This document shows, piece by piece, positions 45,671-56,849 of a DNA stretch of 64,000 nucleotides. This stretch comes from Macrostomum hystrix (taxonomy: Eukaryota > Platyhelminthes > Macrostomidae). The stretch's first letter is position 1. Every line of letters starts with the position of its first letter. Location: contig CATNEN010000009.1 in the NCBI GenBank assembly GCA_950097015.1, forward strand, positions 1,552,501 to 1,616,500. Direction: 5' to 3'. The position numbers and the translations under genes are program-made. A model generated the notes under the pieces. It searched no databases. It was given only the letters and a program-made list of their open reading frames with translations, and was not told where the DNA came from.

Positions 45671-47020
45671 ATTCTCCTTAATGCATAATTAATGAGCCTT
45701 TTACATAACGCAATATTTACATAACGCCACCCACCTCTCTGCACCTCCACCAAGCTAACTGTACAATGTCAAGCCAATCAGAACGTGGCATGGCTCGGTT
45801 GCACACTACGCAGGGTCAAGGCTGGGTCAACGAAGACTTTTCATAACGGTTTAAGCGCGTAACGACAGATCTCTCCCATATATAATATATAAATATAAAT
45901 ATATGTATAAATCACGCCTGACCCATAATAGAAAGAATGAAATCTGAAATAGACAAATGCTAAAAATAGGATGCTCGTATAAACTTGTCTCATTTTCGCA
46001 GTGAATTTACCGAAGCTAAAGCTGGAAATCTGTATCGTGAACTTATTAGCAACCGTTAAGAAGAGTGCGTCTTGTATATATGTACGGCTTCGCAATGGCA
46101 AGTGAAGTAACAAATTCTAATCTGTAAAAAATAATTAAATTAACAATACTAATAACTTTTTTAGATGCAAGAAATGCTTTTTCAATTGACACATCGATAT
46201 TAAAAGTTTTCAGGTGCATTACCGAAGCAATAAACTTCAGTTTTCGTTTTTCGTTTTTTTAATCTATATATGTCCTAGGCAACCTAAATTCTGCTTAGTG
46301 CGTGATCGAATAGCAATAATAATAACATTAGTTAATAGAACTATATTTTTTGTCTGGTTTATTAATTTTCAAACTATACTTTCTTGTATAAGTTTTATGT
46401 ACATTTAGCACACTGTATTGCTTGTTAATTCTTGCGAGCATTTAATAGCTCTTGATAGCATTTAATAATATAACTATTTCCTATAATTATTTTTCGTCAT
46501 TGGCTTTGTTCATTAACTCTATAAAATACTTTCTCATGCATGATTCTGTCAATACAAAAGTAAATAATGCTGTAATTATATTGTTTTTGCACTCCATTAT
46601 ATTATTTTATTATAATATTTATACTTGTTGTTTTATTAATAACATAACAGATAAACAATACATTATTACAATATTTATATAGCTTCATACATATCATTTT
46701 GCATCAGTTATCTATTTAGCTTTGCTTTCTAATCCTTTGTTAACAGTTCAGAACTTCAAATCAAACCAATCTGGCATATAGTACTGTACTCCTAGAGCCT
46801 CCTAGCCCTAATGGGTTTGATTAAAAATTGGGAACTCATCTGACCAGATGATGTGAACCCACTGCTTTCGGCACCAATGCCAATTAGCTCGAGGAAGCAT
46901 ACTTGTGCTCAACTTTCCTGAATGACATTGCTCGATTATCTATCGGATTTCAAATTATGTGGTAGGCTAGCAGCGATTTTTAATGCAAACAACTACATCG
47001 ATTTCAGTTCTCAAGTCGTC

Positions 47021-49378
47021 ATGGATCTTGAAAAGCTGCGATCTGCAGTCAGAGTGCTCCAAACAGTCTTTGCCACTGTACTACAGGAGTCTCATGCCTA
47101 CAAGCCCCGAGACTTCAAGGAAGGCCTTCAGATGTTGCGAGATTACGCTGTTGATGCTTCCCAGAAGGAGCTTCGAAGGGCTCTGGACAGAGCAGACGAT
47201 GTTGCAAGCAGAATTTGTCAGCAAGAGTTCGACGCCTGCCGTTGCGAGCACGACATGGAGTGTCTGCTGAAGCTGGCATCCTTGATGGGACTCCATGAGT
47301 TCAGAGCGATAGCCAGTGAGCTCACTGGAACTGCAGCTGCCAGCGAAGGATGGGAGAAGCTGAAGGCCGAGGGAAACGAGCATTACAAAAGTGGAAGGTG
47401 GGCGGAGGCCATGGACTGCTACACGAAGGCGATCCGAGTCAATGCGAAAGTGCCAGTTCTGTACTCCAACCGAGCCCTGTGTGAGATGCAACTGGCCAAG
47501 TTCGATTTGGCTCGCGAGGACGCCGAAGACGCCATCGATCTGGACCCGAAGCAGGTGAAATTCTACCGCATCTTGTCTGATGCGCTCTTCAGGCTCGAGC
47601 TGTTCCAGGAAGCTCTGAGTGCTTGCGAAGACGGTCTGAAGCTCGATCCGAGTGACGAGATTCTGGTGTCAAGTGCACGCGACTGCGAGGCTGCTAAAAC
47701 GACCAGGGCGAGTGTTGCGGATATGAGAAATCTAGACCTTTCGTCTGGCGATGTTAACGAGGAACTAATGGACGCATGGAAGGCAGCAGAGCATCTGAGA
47801 GCTGCTGCAGATCAGGGTCATCCAGGCGCCCTGATGTCACTGCAGCAGCTGCTGCGGTCTGGCGCGCATGGCGCAAACGCGATGGATGAATCGAAGAAGA
47901 TCGTGAAAGAGATGGCCGACCTGAATGAAAAAGAGGCATTGTTTCTTATCGGGATGAACTACCTGGTCGGGGAAGGCGGATTCAAGAAAGATTTCACGCA
48001 GGCTGAGAAGTACCTACGAAAGGCGGCCGATTTAGATCATATTCAAGCCGCGCATGAGCTAGCGAACATTCTTCTTCAACAGGAAAAACATGTCGAAGGT
48101 GTGCGTTATCTTCGGAAAGCTGCCCAGAGCGGCTACAGAAAATCTCAGAGGGCTCTCGGCTTTCTACTGGCTGTGGGCCATTGCTGCGAACGAGATGAAA
48201 CCCAGGCTCGCGCTTGGTTGCTCCGCTCCAGGCTGAGCAAGTCTTTTGTCGAAAATGTTATCCTGCAATCAGCCTGCTTAGTCCAGTTTGAAGCTGTCAA
48301 CGGCCTGTCGCACTCTGGACAAACGTATTCTGAACGCTTTGAACGACTCGCCGCATCAAAGTTTCCTAATGGACCCAAGAAAGAGACGCTTGAAGCAATG
48401 TTCCGACTCTTCAAGGAAACGCAGGAGAAACCACCTCACCCAGCGTGCGGTCCGGTGAGCGACATGGGGAAAAAGATGTTCCGAATGGCGCTGAGAGCTG
48501 CTCAAGGATCTAGAACGGCGCAACAGTTCTTAGTTGCCTTGGACATTCTTAAACAAGCCAGTTTGGCACTGGAGGCCACCGACGCATCGGAGGCCTTTCG
48601 TTTGTACCGACTGGCGGATAGAATACTGCAGCCTCTCCCTCTGGATTTCGCGTTCATGCGCAAACTGGCTGCTGCCGCAAAAGAAGTATTTGAGAAGAAT
48701 CCTAGAGATGCGGATGCATTGTTTGTAATAGTGCACTTTAGCATTGCTACCAAAAGCTGCAGTTTGCCTGAGATGCTTCGCATGGCTCTGAACTGCGCCA
48801 TCTTGAATCCAGATGTTGCCGAATTCCAATTCCTGCTTGGCAACTTGTACGGATTCAACAACGAATTTGCTCTCGCTTTGAAGTCCATTGAGCGAGCTCT
48901 AAAGCTAGAATTTGAGCCTCAGTGGCTTTACAGTCGAGCATCTGCCCTGCGTCACCAGAGCCTGAGTTCTGGTGGAAAAGAATCGCTAGTTGTCATCAAG
49001 GCCTTTCAAGAATACATTTCCGCAAATGAGCCAGACCACCGGCATGTACCAGAGGCTTTGTACTGCATCGCCGAGGAGTACATGGGCATGAAAGATTTTG
49101 CTAGCGCGCGCGAGTACTTTGACAAAGGTCTTCAAGCCGAGAGCCCCCACGTGAGGCTCCCATTCTACGAACCGCTGGACAATTTTCCATCGAAGGTTCT
49201 GCTTAAAATAGCGCTCGGTCGCGTTGCGGCAGCTTCCCAGTCCGGTCAAGGCCGTTGTGCGAACTGTGACAAGTCCGGAGCTTCAAGCCGGTGCAGCAAG
49301 TGCAAGAAAGCCTTCTATTGTAATCGTGATTGCCAGCTGAATCACTGGAAAGTGCACAAGAAGCAATGCGCTGTCTAG
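47021..49378 (+). CDS. HEPN-like/TPR/MYND protein with shortened Sel1 region (paralogue 3)
   Basis: 785 aa if it starts at 47021. The frame is open from 46922, but an ATTTCAG acceptor ends 13 nt before 47021 and MDLEKLRSAVRVLQ aligns with the start of paralogue 1. As in paralogue 1, the N-terminal domain has lost the HEPN R-N-x(3)-H (ADDVASRICQQEF). TPRs follow at about residues 110-212. After SARDCEAAKTTRAS the protein jumps to DAWKAAEHLRAAADQG, skipping roughly 230 residues, including most early Sel1 repeats, that paralogues 1 and 2 keep. The later Sel1 unit (EKEALFLIGMNYLVGEGGF), the C-terminal TPR-like region and a complete MYND finger (last 40 residues) are present. Probably functional, with altered spacing between TPR and MYND. 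Confidence 0.86.
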   Translation: MDLEKLRSAVRVLQTVFATVLQESHAYKPRDFKEGLQMLRDYAVDASQKELRRALDRADDVASRICQQEFDACRCEHDMECLLKLASLMGLHEFRAIASELTGTAAASEGWEKLKAEGNEHYKSGRWAEAMDCYTKAIRVNAKVPVLYSNRALCEMQLAKFDLAREDAEDAIDLDPKQVKFYRILSDALFRLELFQEALSACEDGLKLDPSDEILVSSARDCEAAKTTRASVADMRNLDLSSGDVNEELMDAWKAAEHLRAAADQGHPGALMSLQQLLRSGAHGANAMDESKKIVKEMADLNEKEALFLIGMNYLVGEGGFKKDFTQAEKYLRKAADLDHIQAAHELANILLQQEKHVEGVRYLRKAAQSGYRKSQRALGFLLAVGHCCERDETQARAWLLRSRLSKSFVENVILQSACLVQFEAVNGLSHSGQTYSERFERLAASKFPNGPKKETLEAMFRLFKETQEKPPHPACGPVSDMGKKMFRMALRAAQGSRTAQQFLVALDILKQASLALEATDASEAFRLYRLADRILQPLPLDFAFMRKLAAAAKEVFEKNPRDADALFVIVHFSIATKSCSLPEMLRMALNCAILNPDVAEFQFLLGNLYGFNNEFALALKSIERALKLEFEPQWLYSRASALRHQSLSSGGKESLVVIKAFQEYISANEPDHRHVPEALYCIAEEYMGMKDFASAREYFDKGLQAESPHVRLPFYEPLDNFPSKVLLKIALGRVAAASQSGQGRCANCDKSGASSRCSKCKKAFYCNRDCQLNHWKVHKKQCAV

Positions 49379-51989
49379 CTGTGTGGCTTTGGATAGTAGC
49401 TGAAACGGTAACCTGACTTTGTTTAAACTTTTTTCTTCGTAGCTTTTTTATTGCTTTTGTTATGGAATTTTCAGCGATCGATTATTTAGTTTAATTTGTA
49501 GGGCAAATGTTATTTTTAATTCGTTTTATAGCAGCCACTATAAATTTTTAAGGCTTCTCAGTCTTCCACTACTTGATTGCTCCTACCTGTCATCTTTGAC
49601 TGGCATTCACCTGTACTTCTCTGTGCTCTGCTTTTGTTAACTTTTAATGTCTTCAAAGCTCACTATTCATATCGATATTTAATGATTATAGAAGACTCGG
49701 ATACACTGAAAATTAAAAAAATTGCGAGCGGAAGTTTTTTGCTGCGAGACTCATGCTGCAGTCTTTAAAAACCTTCATCTTTTACCATTGCGACTGACTT
49801 TTTGAAGTCATTGTTGGATCCCTTCTTTGTATTTGCTTTTTGCCAATAAGGAACAATTTCAAGATGTAAAACTTGTTCCAGTTTACATTCTAACGCTGAT
49901 TAAAAGCTATTATTTTTAGAGAATTCGGTTCTATGAACTATGAGTAGATAAAAAAGCCACTGCCCTGAGGCCCATAGTTAGAATGCTTGATTATACTCGT
50001 AGTCTGAGTTTGAGTTTTCTTATATTTGATCGTAACTCGCAAAAGCACAATAGCTTTTCTCCTTTCGGGAGCGAAGTGATTTCGGTCACAGTTTTAATTT
50101 TCTCTCCAAATTTCAATACTTCATTTTTTGTTTTAATGCCTTTGTTTTCAAATTTCCAATATTTTATTCACGTAAAATTAATCTTACGAACACTATTGTT
50201 TTTCTATCGCCTTTTTAAAAAATCGAATTGTTCAGCCTTGTTACCAACTTCTAATAAACAAAAAAATCTGCACCCAATCGGCGTGCGCACTTCAATACCA
50301 ATATTAATAACAGTTTATCGTTTGTAGTGATCAAAGCTGTGACCCTCTGATGCTGACACACTATACCTGTCGAGCGGTAATAGCAAGGCGAACTCTTGTT
50401 TTATGAGATAGCTCAGCTAAGAAAGACACTCTGGCCCTTTATATTGTTTTCAACATCACTGACGGCAACGTAACTCCCAAATCTTTATGTAAATGGAGCG
50501 CAATCAACCAGAGCAATGTGCCGCATGTGACGCAACGAACAAAAAGTACATTAGTTCAGCAGACAGATACGCACAGTACAGCAGAGATAGTTAAGGATCA
50601 TGAGCCGGTATCCAGGTAATTTTCCAGGTAAAACCATTCTTGAAATTTCAAATCTGAGCTCAAAGCTCAAATTCAAAGCTGAGCTCTTTGTCATTAGTTT
50701 CGTTCGTCTTGCGGTGCCCCTTGAAAGTCTTATTTTTACTTCTTTGAGTGATGCCAACAATTTGCCCGATTTCTCGAGCCCAGTACAAGTTGTAAAATGT
50801 TTTTTTTCAAAACATTGCTTTTATTGATCGTGTACTTATATAGCATAGTGACTTAGGCAATTATACGAGTACTTATACTGAGAAAATTTCTAAATTGAAT
50901 GCACTTCAATTAATTGCATCAAAGTCGAACCACTGTGGCAGCCGAGTGGCTTACACGTGGAGGTCCTATAGCTAGGACAGAGTTGATAACGACAAACAAT
51001 AAAGCGAGACCTGGGGCTATAGGTGGAACGCAAGAATGCGGGAGTTTAACCTTGCGCTAGCAAACATTTTTGTCAACTTCTCTCTTCTACTGAGAGATGC
51101 CATGCAGTTTTACCAGTGGGCGCCGCGTACAATAAATCACAGTTAAAATAAGTGGTCTCGGCTCTCCTAATTGCTTTCAGTGCATTTTGTCGTTAAGTTT
51201 TCTTTGTTATTAAAATCTGGATTCAAACAGGCTTCTGCAGAGACACCTTTTAATTAGACTTTTAGCTATGAACTAGCAATTTAGCCCCCTCCGGGTGGCC
51301 CAAACATGATCCCCAATTTAGATAAAAAGCAGGCCAAAACCCTGATACGGAAATTCCCCCATCTGGCAACCAATGCTCTCATTGAGCAGAGTTTGCGCCC
51401 TTTAGCAGAAAAACAATCCTAGTGACCTGCAGGTGAGCTGGCAAAAGCTATCAGGTCAGATATAGGATAGGCCCGGCGCCATTCATTTAGACCGAACATT
51501 TTTGGCTTTTGTCTTTGAAATGCGCAAGTGACAATGCGATAAAATGAGACTAAGCGACAGCAAAGCTCTCCCACAAGAGGCTGGGCAAAGGCCAACGAAA
51601 AAGTTTTTTATTCAACTGAAAAACATTTCTAGCCAAATATTGCACGAAGTGAATGAATGAATTAAAGAAAGCCGAGCTGCATTGAACGAGAGAGAAAATA
51701 GACAACAGCAGCGCATCTGCACTGCAGGGGTCGCCGCTCGTTTGTCGAAAAGCTTTGTTCAACTTTGTCCACTAGCAAAGCCAGTGGAGTAGGTGGAGAG
51801 AGACCGAGAGACAGCCACTCTTTCTTGGAAACGAGAGCGGGGTTCTGCAGCGCCAGAAGCAGCTTGCCGTCCACGCCCTGCCCTCCCCGCCTCCGCAGGG
51901 CCCTCTTCTCGAGTTCATAAACAGCCCACGGGGCGGCCGACTTGCTGCACCCGGCACAAAGACCGCAGCCCAGCCGAGGTTCGAGCAGA
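49379..51989. other. Intergenic region
   Basis: AT-rich 3' flank of paralogue 3, grading into GC-richer sequence that should hold the promoter of the gene at 51990. A partial tRNA-like A-box (TGGCAGCCGAGTGGCTTACA) lies near 50938 without a clear B-box. No gene is supported. Confidence 0.5.
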
Positions 51990-52778
51990 ATGGGAAACGA
52001 GCAGAGCAGCTACTCGGGCGCGGGAGATACGCGTGCCCAACCCAGACCGATTCTCCGGCACTCGGTGTCCGCGGACACTGGCCTCACGCAGCAGCAGCGG
52101 CGAAGTGTCGGCTTCCGCGATGCCACCGAGGATGCCATCCGCGGCGGTGGTTACAGAGGCGGAGCTCGCGAAGCTCCCCAGTTGACGAAATCGGGAGCGT
52201 CGGGGCGTCCAAGGAAGGATCGCGCTGCACCACCGCCTCCTCCGACTGATCATCAGCATCAGCATCAGCAGCAGCATCAGCATCAGCAGCAGCATCAGCA
52301 GCAGCTTCAGTCGGCTCCTCGACTGCCGAAGATGGACGAGAGCACACAGGAGGCCATCAGGACGCGGGCTCGAGACATCGCGAGCAGCCGGCCAGGCTCC
52401 GAGATTGATCAGCGCCTGATGAATGACCCGCGGCGTCGAATCGACATGACGAACTTCAAGGTGGAGCTGGCCGAGGCTGCCGCTCGCGTTCGGGAGCGCC
52501 AGAATGCCCTGGCCAAAGGCGGCGACTCGGGAGATATCGATAGACCGCGACCGGTCCGCGCCCGTCCCAATACGGTCGCCTTTGCCTCTCGAGCGCCAAA
52601 ACTCTTCGATCCGAGCCGCGAAGAGCTGCCGTCACCATTTGACCAAGCACCGGAACCAAAGAAGAACACACCGCCTCCGCCACCTCCGACACCACCGCCC
52701 CCACCGCCACAGCAGTCTCAGCAGAAACAGCCACCATCGCCGCGAATGCCGGATCCAAATAAAAAACAGCATCAACAT

Positions 52779-52848
<70 letters not shown>

Positions 52849-53779
52849 TTCAGCAGCAGCAACAGCAGCCACCACAGACACGTCCAAAGCCATCTTCGGC
52901 GGCCTTGAAGGAGGAGTTGAAACAGGAAATCCTGCGCGAGCTTCTGGAAACGGTATCTAACGACGCTGCAGCAAACGCAGCTGCAGCCGCACCGAATTCG
53001 CCGACGTCCGAAATTCAGCCTCTTAGTCGCGAAGATCGACTGCGTCTGGTTGAGGAAATTCGGCGCGAAGTCCTGCTCGACGCTCACAGCAGGCAGCAGC
53101 ACCAGCAGCAGCAGCCAGTTTACAATCGTCATTACAAAGATTCTGGGGCAGCCGCAGCAGCTGCGCATCGTCACATTGAAGAGCAGTCAGCTGCTGCCGC
53201 TGCGGCTGCTGCAGCTGCTTACAATTACGGCTATCCGCCCCAGCAGCCGTTCCAGCACTTTCCGCCAATGATGGGAATGCAGCGAGCTGCATCTGACTAC
53301 GACATGTACTTTGGGAGTCAGGTTCAACAGCCCTACCTGCAGCACCAGATGCCGCCGCCGCCGTATCACGCTGGCTACGCCCCTTACCCGCCCCCGCAGC
53401 AGCCGGTATTCTCCCAGCACCCGCCAATGGCGATGATGCAGCGATACGGATTCGCCTCACCGCCACGCCCATATCAGGTGAATCTCTTTGTAGTCTACCT
53501 AACACATACTGACCCATTCTGCAATACTGACACCGCGAGATCTCACTGTACGAGATTTGTCCAATTGCGTCGACCCCATTGAAAGAATTTAGCCGTCAGA
53601 TGTATCCCAAAATAACAGCCTGTACACCGTGTTAACCCACAATCTTTGCCAGTCGCAGTGGGAGCCGATCTATGCCTACAACGATGACAGGAGGCCGCGA
53701 CGTGGCAATGACGTCGAAACTGAGCCAGTCTACGACGATCAATATCAGCAGCCGCACCGGCATCAGCCCCAGTACCGGC

Positions 53780-53823
<44 letters not shown>

Positions 53824-54438
53824 ATCAGCGGCAGCGGCGGACCAAAGCGACGATTCATCGCGGACAGCTGGAAGCGAATGACCAGCAGTCTGAGCCGAGC
53901 CTTCAGCTCCGGCGGTGACGGAGTTCACCGTCGCTCCTCGGTGCGCGAGTCGACATTCCAGCAGCCCGGCGTCTCCAGCGAGGAGGCCTTTGACTTCACC
54001 GGGCGCACTGGCAGCCTGTACGATCTGTCAGGCGCAGAGATGCCCCGCGATTCTGGCAGCGGCAGCGGGCGTGGCAAGCCAAGCCAACGACGACGCGGCA
54101 GTACAGGTCATGGGGTCGGCGATGACAGGGACGCTAGGGATGCGGACATCTGGCGTCACGTTGCCCGGGCCAGCCACGAAGGCCTTCACACTAGAAACCC
54201 CGCCTTTTTGGATGGCAGCGATGCCGATGGCAGCCATGATGAACGCCGCTACGTGACAACGACGGAGACGACGGCCGAGGAGTCGGTGGCGGAGGAGCGG
54301 CGCACCGTGGTCACGCTGCAGCAGCGGACGCGCCGCACTCAGGCAGCTGGCGGAGATGCAGCCGCCGCAGGAGGCTACAGAATACCGAGGTCTGCCGCCG
54401 GCCTCGGGCCCGTCTTCAGGGATCAGACGCGGCTTTGA
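51990..54438 (+). CDS. Probably N-myristoylated polyQ/proline-rich scaffold protein (unrecognised), 2 exons
   Basis: Exons 51990-53477 and 53653-54438 (phase 0, donor CAG|GTGAAT, acceptor TTTGCCAG) give 757 aa. The start is chosen for MGNEQSS, a good N-myristoylation signal; the frame is open upstream to 51942. Features: Ser/Arg-rich N-terminus (ILRHSVSADTG), His/Gln runs, a conserved-looking helical block (ESTQEAIRTRARDIASS ... RRRIDMTNFKVELAEAA), a polyproline stretch, a polyQ tract of about 20 residues encoded by CAG near 52785-52850, charged helices (LKEELKQEILRELLETV; EDRLRLVEEIRREVLL), a Tyr/Pro/Gln-rich region, a second polyQ tract near 53780-53820, and a C-terminus ending GLGPVFRDQTRL. 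An AATAAA follows at 54746-54751. Membrane association is inferred from myristoylation; the family was not recognised. Confidence 0.72.
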
Positions 54439-55210
54439 TCGCTTGCTGGCGAAGCTGAGATTTGGCTACCTGCAGAACAGCACCAGCTGCTTAACTCCCA
54501 GTAATTCTCGGATCCCTACTGACTTGTCTGTAATTTCATCGGATTTATAAATATTTATCAAAAGCTCACAGAATTTTTCTATTTTGGCCCCTGTCTGGCA
54601 CACCGGCGTCACTCTCTATTGTAAAGAATGTGCGAATGCAAATTAGAAATTTTTATAGATTCTCATTTTCCTCATGGCCTGAAGGAGTCCCAGCTCGGAG
54701 AAAACTGTTTCTGACGCTGCATTCATTGGCTGTATGCAGTGCTCAAATAAATTGCACTATCCTTCTGCTGCACACGTCGTTGAGTTGTTGAGCTTCTCCT
54801 ACTTAAAGTACAGGGCTCAGAATCTTGTAGATCATTGACAATCGCTAGCAAGGCTCTCCATTTATGGCAGCTTGTGCAGCCAGACTACCTGCTCAACGTG
54901 AAGCCTCTTCACTGTGCTTACTTTCTTGTCTTGCTTTCACGCTGAAAACGGTGTGCGGGTGGGCGGGTGGTCATTGTCAAATAGATTGGCCCTAAGAAAC
55001 CAACGCTAATTATTTTCAATGAACTCAAATGAGTTACTTCCTCCTCTTAGAAGTTCGCGAGGCCCATAGATACAATTGCAAAATGCAAATTTATTTAGCT
55101 TTTGAAATCGGCTGAGCAACAAGGCAATTCATTTTCGAGGCTTTCTTCCACAGACAAGTCGCCTGCTCACTACTGCCAATTGGATGTGAAGCCACAGCAC
55201 TTGCATAGAA
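54439..55210. other. Intergenic, 3' flank of the polyQ gene
   Basis: Contains the AATAAA at 54746 and presumably the promoter of the frame at 55211. No repeats or other genes recognised. Confidence 0.5.
54746..54751 (+). terminator. Polyadenylation signal after the polyQ gene
   Basis: AATAAA lies about 310 bp after the stop at 54438. Confidence 0.45.
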
Positions 55211-56545
55211 ATGCAAGCCATCAGCTCAATGCCTCGCATGCGGCCCAGAACTTGCCGGCGACGGAAATTTCATCCGTCCAGCAAGGCCGCCTCGCAGCCG
55301 CCGCGGAAGTCGCTGCATTACCGGGAGCCGGATCCTGACACCTGCACCCCGTCCGTCTGCTCGTTGCGCAAGAGCACAGCCAAGGGATCTGAGCCAGCCG
55401 ATGTCCTATTCCCCGTCTGGACAGTCGAACCCTTTCTTAGCGACTGCGATAGTTCCACCTGCAGCTCCGATGATGAGGCCGGCGACAGTCGGTTTTTTGG
55501 CGACGGATACACGAACTGCTCGCGAGTGACGAGCAGCTCGCTTGTGTCTGGCGACCAGGAGAACCAGCAGGATTTGCAGTGTCCGAAGCTGACTCCTCAG
55601 CAGCTCAAGGATGACAGAAACGTGGGCAACAAATTCGACAACGGCCAGCGACTGAGGCTCTGGAGTGATGGTCATCTTGACAGATATCAAAATGACAACC
55701 GACGCAATGAGCAGTTTCTCAGTGAGCTCAGCAAATGCGCCGGAGATAAGCTCACTGCACTCAGCAAGGAGCAGCGAGACGTCCACAACTCAGAGAATTT
55801 CGAAGGTTGTCAGAGCAACAGACAGGAGCCGCAGTCGAGAGACTCTCAGGCGACCAGCGCACAGCCAGCCCTCAGCGGCAACTGCGTGTCACGAGTGGCG
55901 CCTTGGGCTCCACTGAGCGGCTACGAAGCTGGCCGCGATGCGGGAGGACCTGCCGCATATTCATCGAACAGGTGCATGTCAGCCAGGCCGGCTCAGTGGC
56001 AGCCGGTGGCTCAGACTGCGCCACAGGCAGGACACCAACAACCGGAGCTTCAGTGTGGGCAGGCAGCGCGGATGAACCTGCAGCAGCAGCCTAACACGTG
56101 GTGCCAGCTGCAGGCAAATCCGATTGGCTGTCGGGCGCATGGCAGCTCTGCCGGCTGCTGCATGAGCAGAACGTTTGCGAACCAGTTCAACGGTGAATGC
56201 TGGACCAACTCGCACAACGCCTTGCCGCAGGTCATGGAGCTGGAGGCTCCGGCGAGCATTCGTAACGCATGGCGAGTCCTGCAGAGCCACGGCGAAATTG
56301 GGCCTCCGCGGGCCCATCATCAGCACACGATGCTCGACCCAGCATTTGGCTTCGGCTCCTGGAACTTAAGCCTCGGCACCGGTCTGGACTACTGGTCCGG
56401 CGATGGCGAAGACCGCTGCCGCGGACCGGTTGGCTTCGACGCTGATGGTGTGCTAGTGGGCAGGTTGGACTCGGCTGAAGTCTTAGTCGGCTGCGGGCAC
56501 TGGGGCCTCGAGATGCCTCCAGACAATGAGTATGACTTCATTTAG
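55211..56545 (+). CDS. Unrecognised 444-aa Ser/Gln/Cys-rich protein, single exon
   Basis: A long frame with coding-like composition. The N-terminus is basic (RPRTCRRRKFHPSSKAA), followed by an acidic Ser patch (SDCDSSTCSSDDEAGDS, possible casein kinase 2 sites), a polar low-complexity middle, a Gln/Cys-rich part with scattered Cys, and a Gly/Trp/Asp-rich end (GLDYWSGDGED; HWGLEMPPDNEYDFI). No signal peptide, membrane helix or known domain is visible. It may be the last exon of a larger gene: upstream sequence offers several in-frame possibilities and the first ATG is not in a strong context. A telomere-like tract follows 26 bp after the stop. Confidence 0.55.
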   Translation: MQAISSMPRMRPRTCRRRKFHPSSKAASQPPRKSLHYREPDPDTCTPSVCSLRKSTAKGSEPADVLFPVWTVEPFLSDCDSSTCSSDDEAGDSRFFGDGYTNCSRVTSSSLVSGDQENQQDLQCPKLTPQQLKDDRNVGNKFDNGQRLRLWSDGHLDRYQNDNRRNEQFLSELSKCAGDKLTALSKEQRDVHNSENFEGCQSNRQEPQSRDSQATSAQPALSGNCVSRVAPWAPLSGYEAGRDAGGPAAYSSNRCMSARPAQWQPVAQTAPQAGHQQPELQCGQAARMNLQQQPNTWCQLQANPIGCRAHGSSAGCCMSRTFANQFNGECWTNSHNALPQVMELEAPASIRNAWRVLQSHGEIGPPRAHHQHTMLDPAFGFGSWNLSLGTGLDYWSGDGEDRCRGPVGFDADGVLVGRLDSAEVLVGCGHWGLEMPPDNEYDFI

Positions 56546-56571
56546 TTTCCTGAGGCTCGGTGGATAGAGTA

Positions 56572-56602
56572 CCCTAACCCTAACCCTAACCCTAACCCTA
56601 AC
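56572..56602. repeat. Interstitial telomeric repeat (CCCTAA)5
   Basis: Five perfect CCCTAA units, the animal telomere repeat in C-rich orientation on the plus strand, in the 3' flank of the frame ending at 56545. Confidence 0.95.
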
Positions 56603-56849
56603 TACTGGAACACCGTTCCAATGCTTTGTACCTCATTAGCCTCATTAATTTCGTAATCTCTGACTTACTCGCGTTGCTTTGGACTTGCTTAGTAAAAGCA
56701 CTGTTTCAAAGCAGAGACCTACAAAGTCATATGTCACATGGAGTCATAAATGCACAAAACTGCCTAACCAGGTAACTATTTTTTAAGTAAAATCTTTGCC
56801 TCCGTCATGCATTTGTCTGACGGATTTTTCAGATTTTTTTGAGTCACTG

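Larger units (their letters stand above)
42040..46920. other. Intergenic region between paralogues 2 and 3
   Basis: It contains dispersed-element copy C (42695-43149), a histone-like stem-loop (43579-43593) and two dead LINE fragments (43620-44480 and 44900-45670). The rest is AT-rich without supported genes. Confidence 0.55.

Noticed and set aside
46922-47020. Upstream start for paralogue 3 at 46922
   Set aside because: The added 33 residues do not resemble the other paralogues, and a splice acceptor lies between them and the conserved start at 47021.
50930-50985. tRNA-like A-box (TGGCAGCCGAGTGGCTTACA)
   Set aside because: No convincing B-box at the right distance and no cloverleaf.
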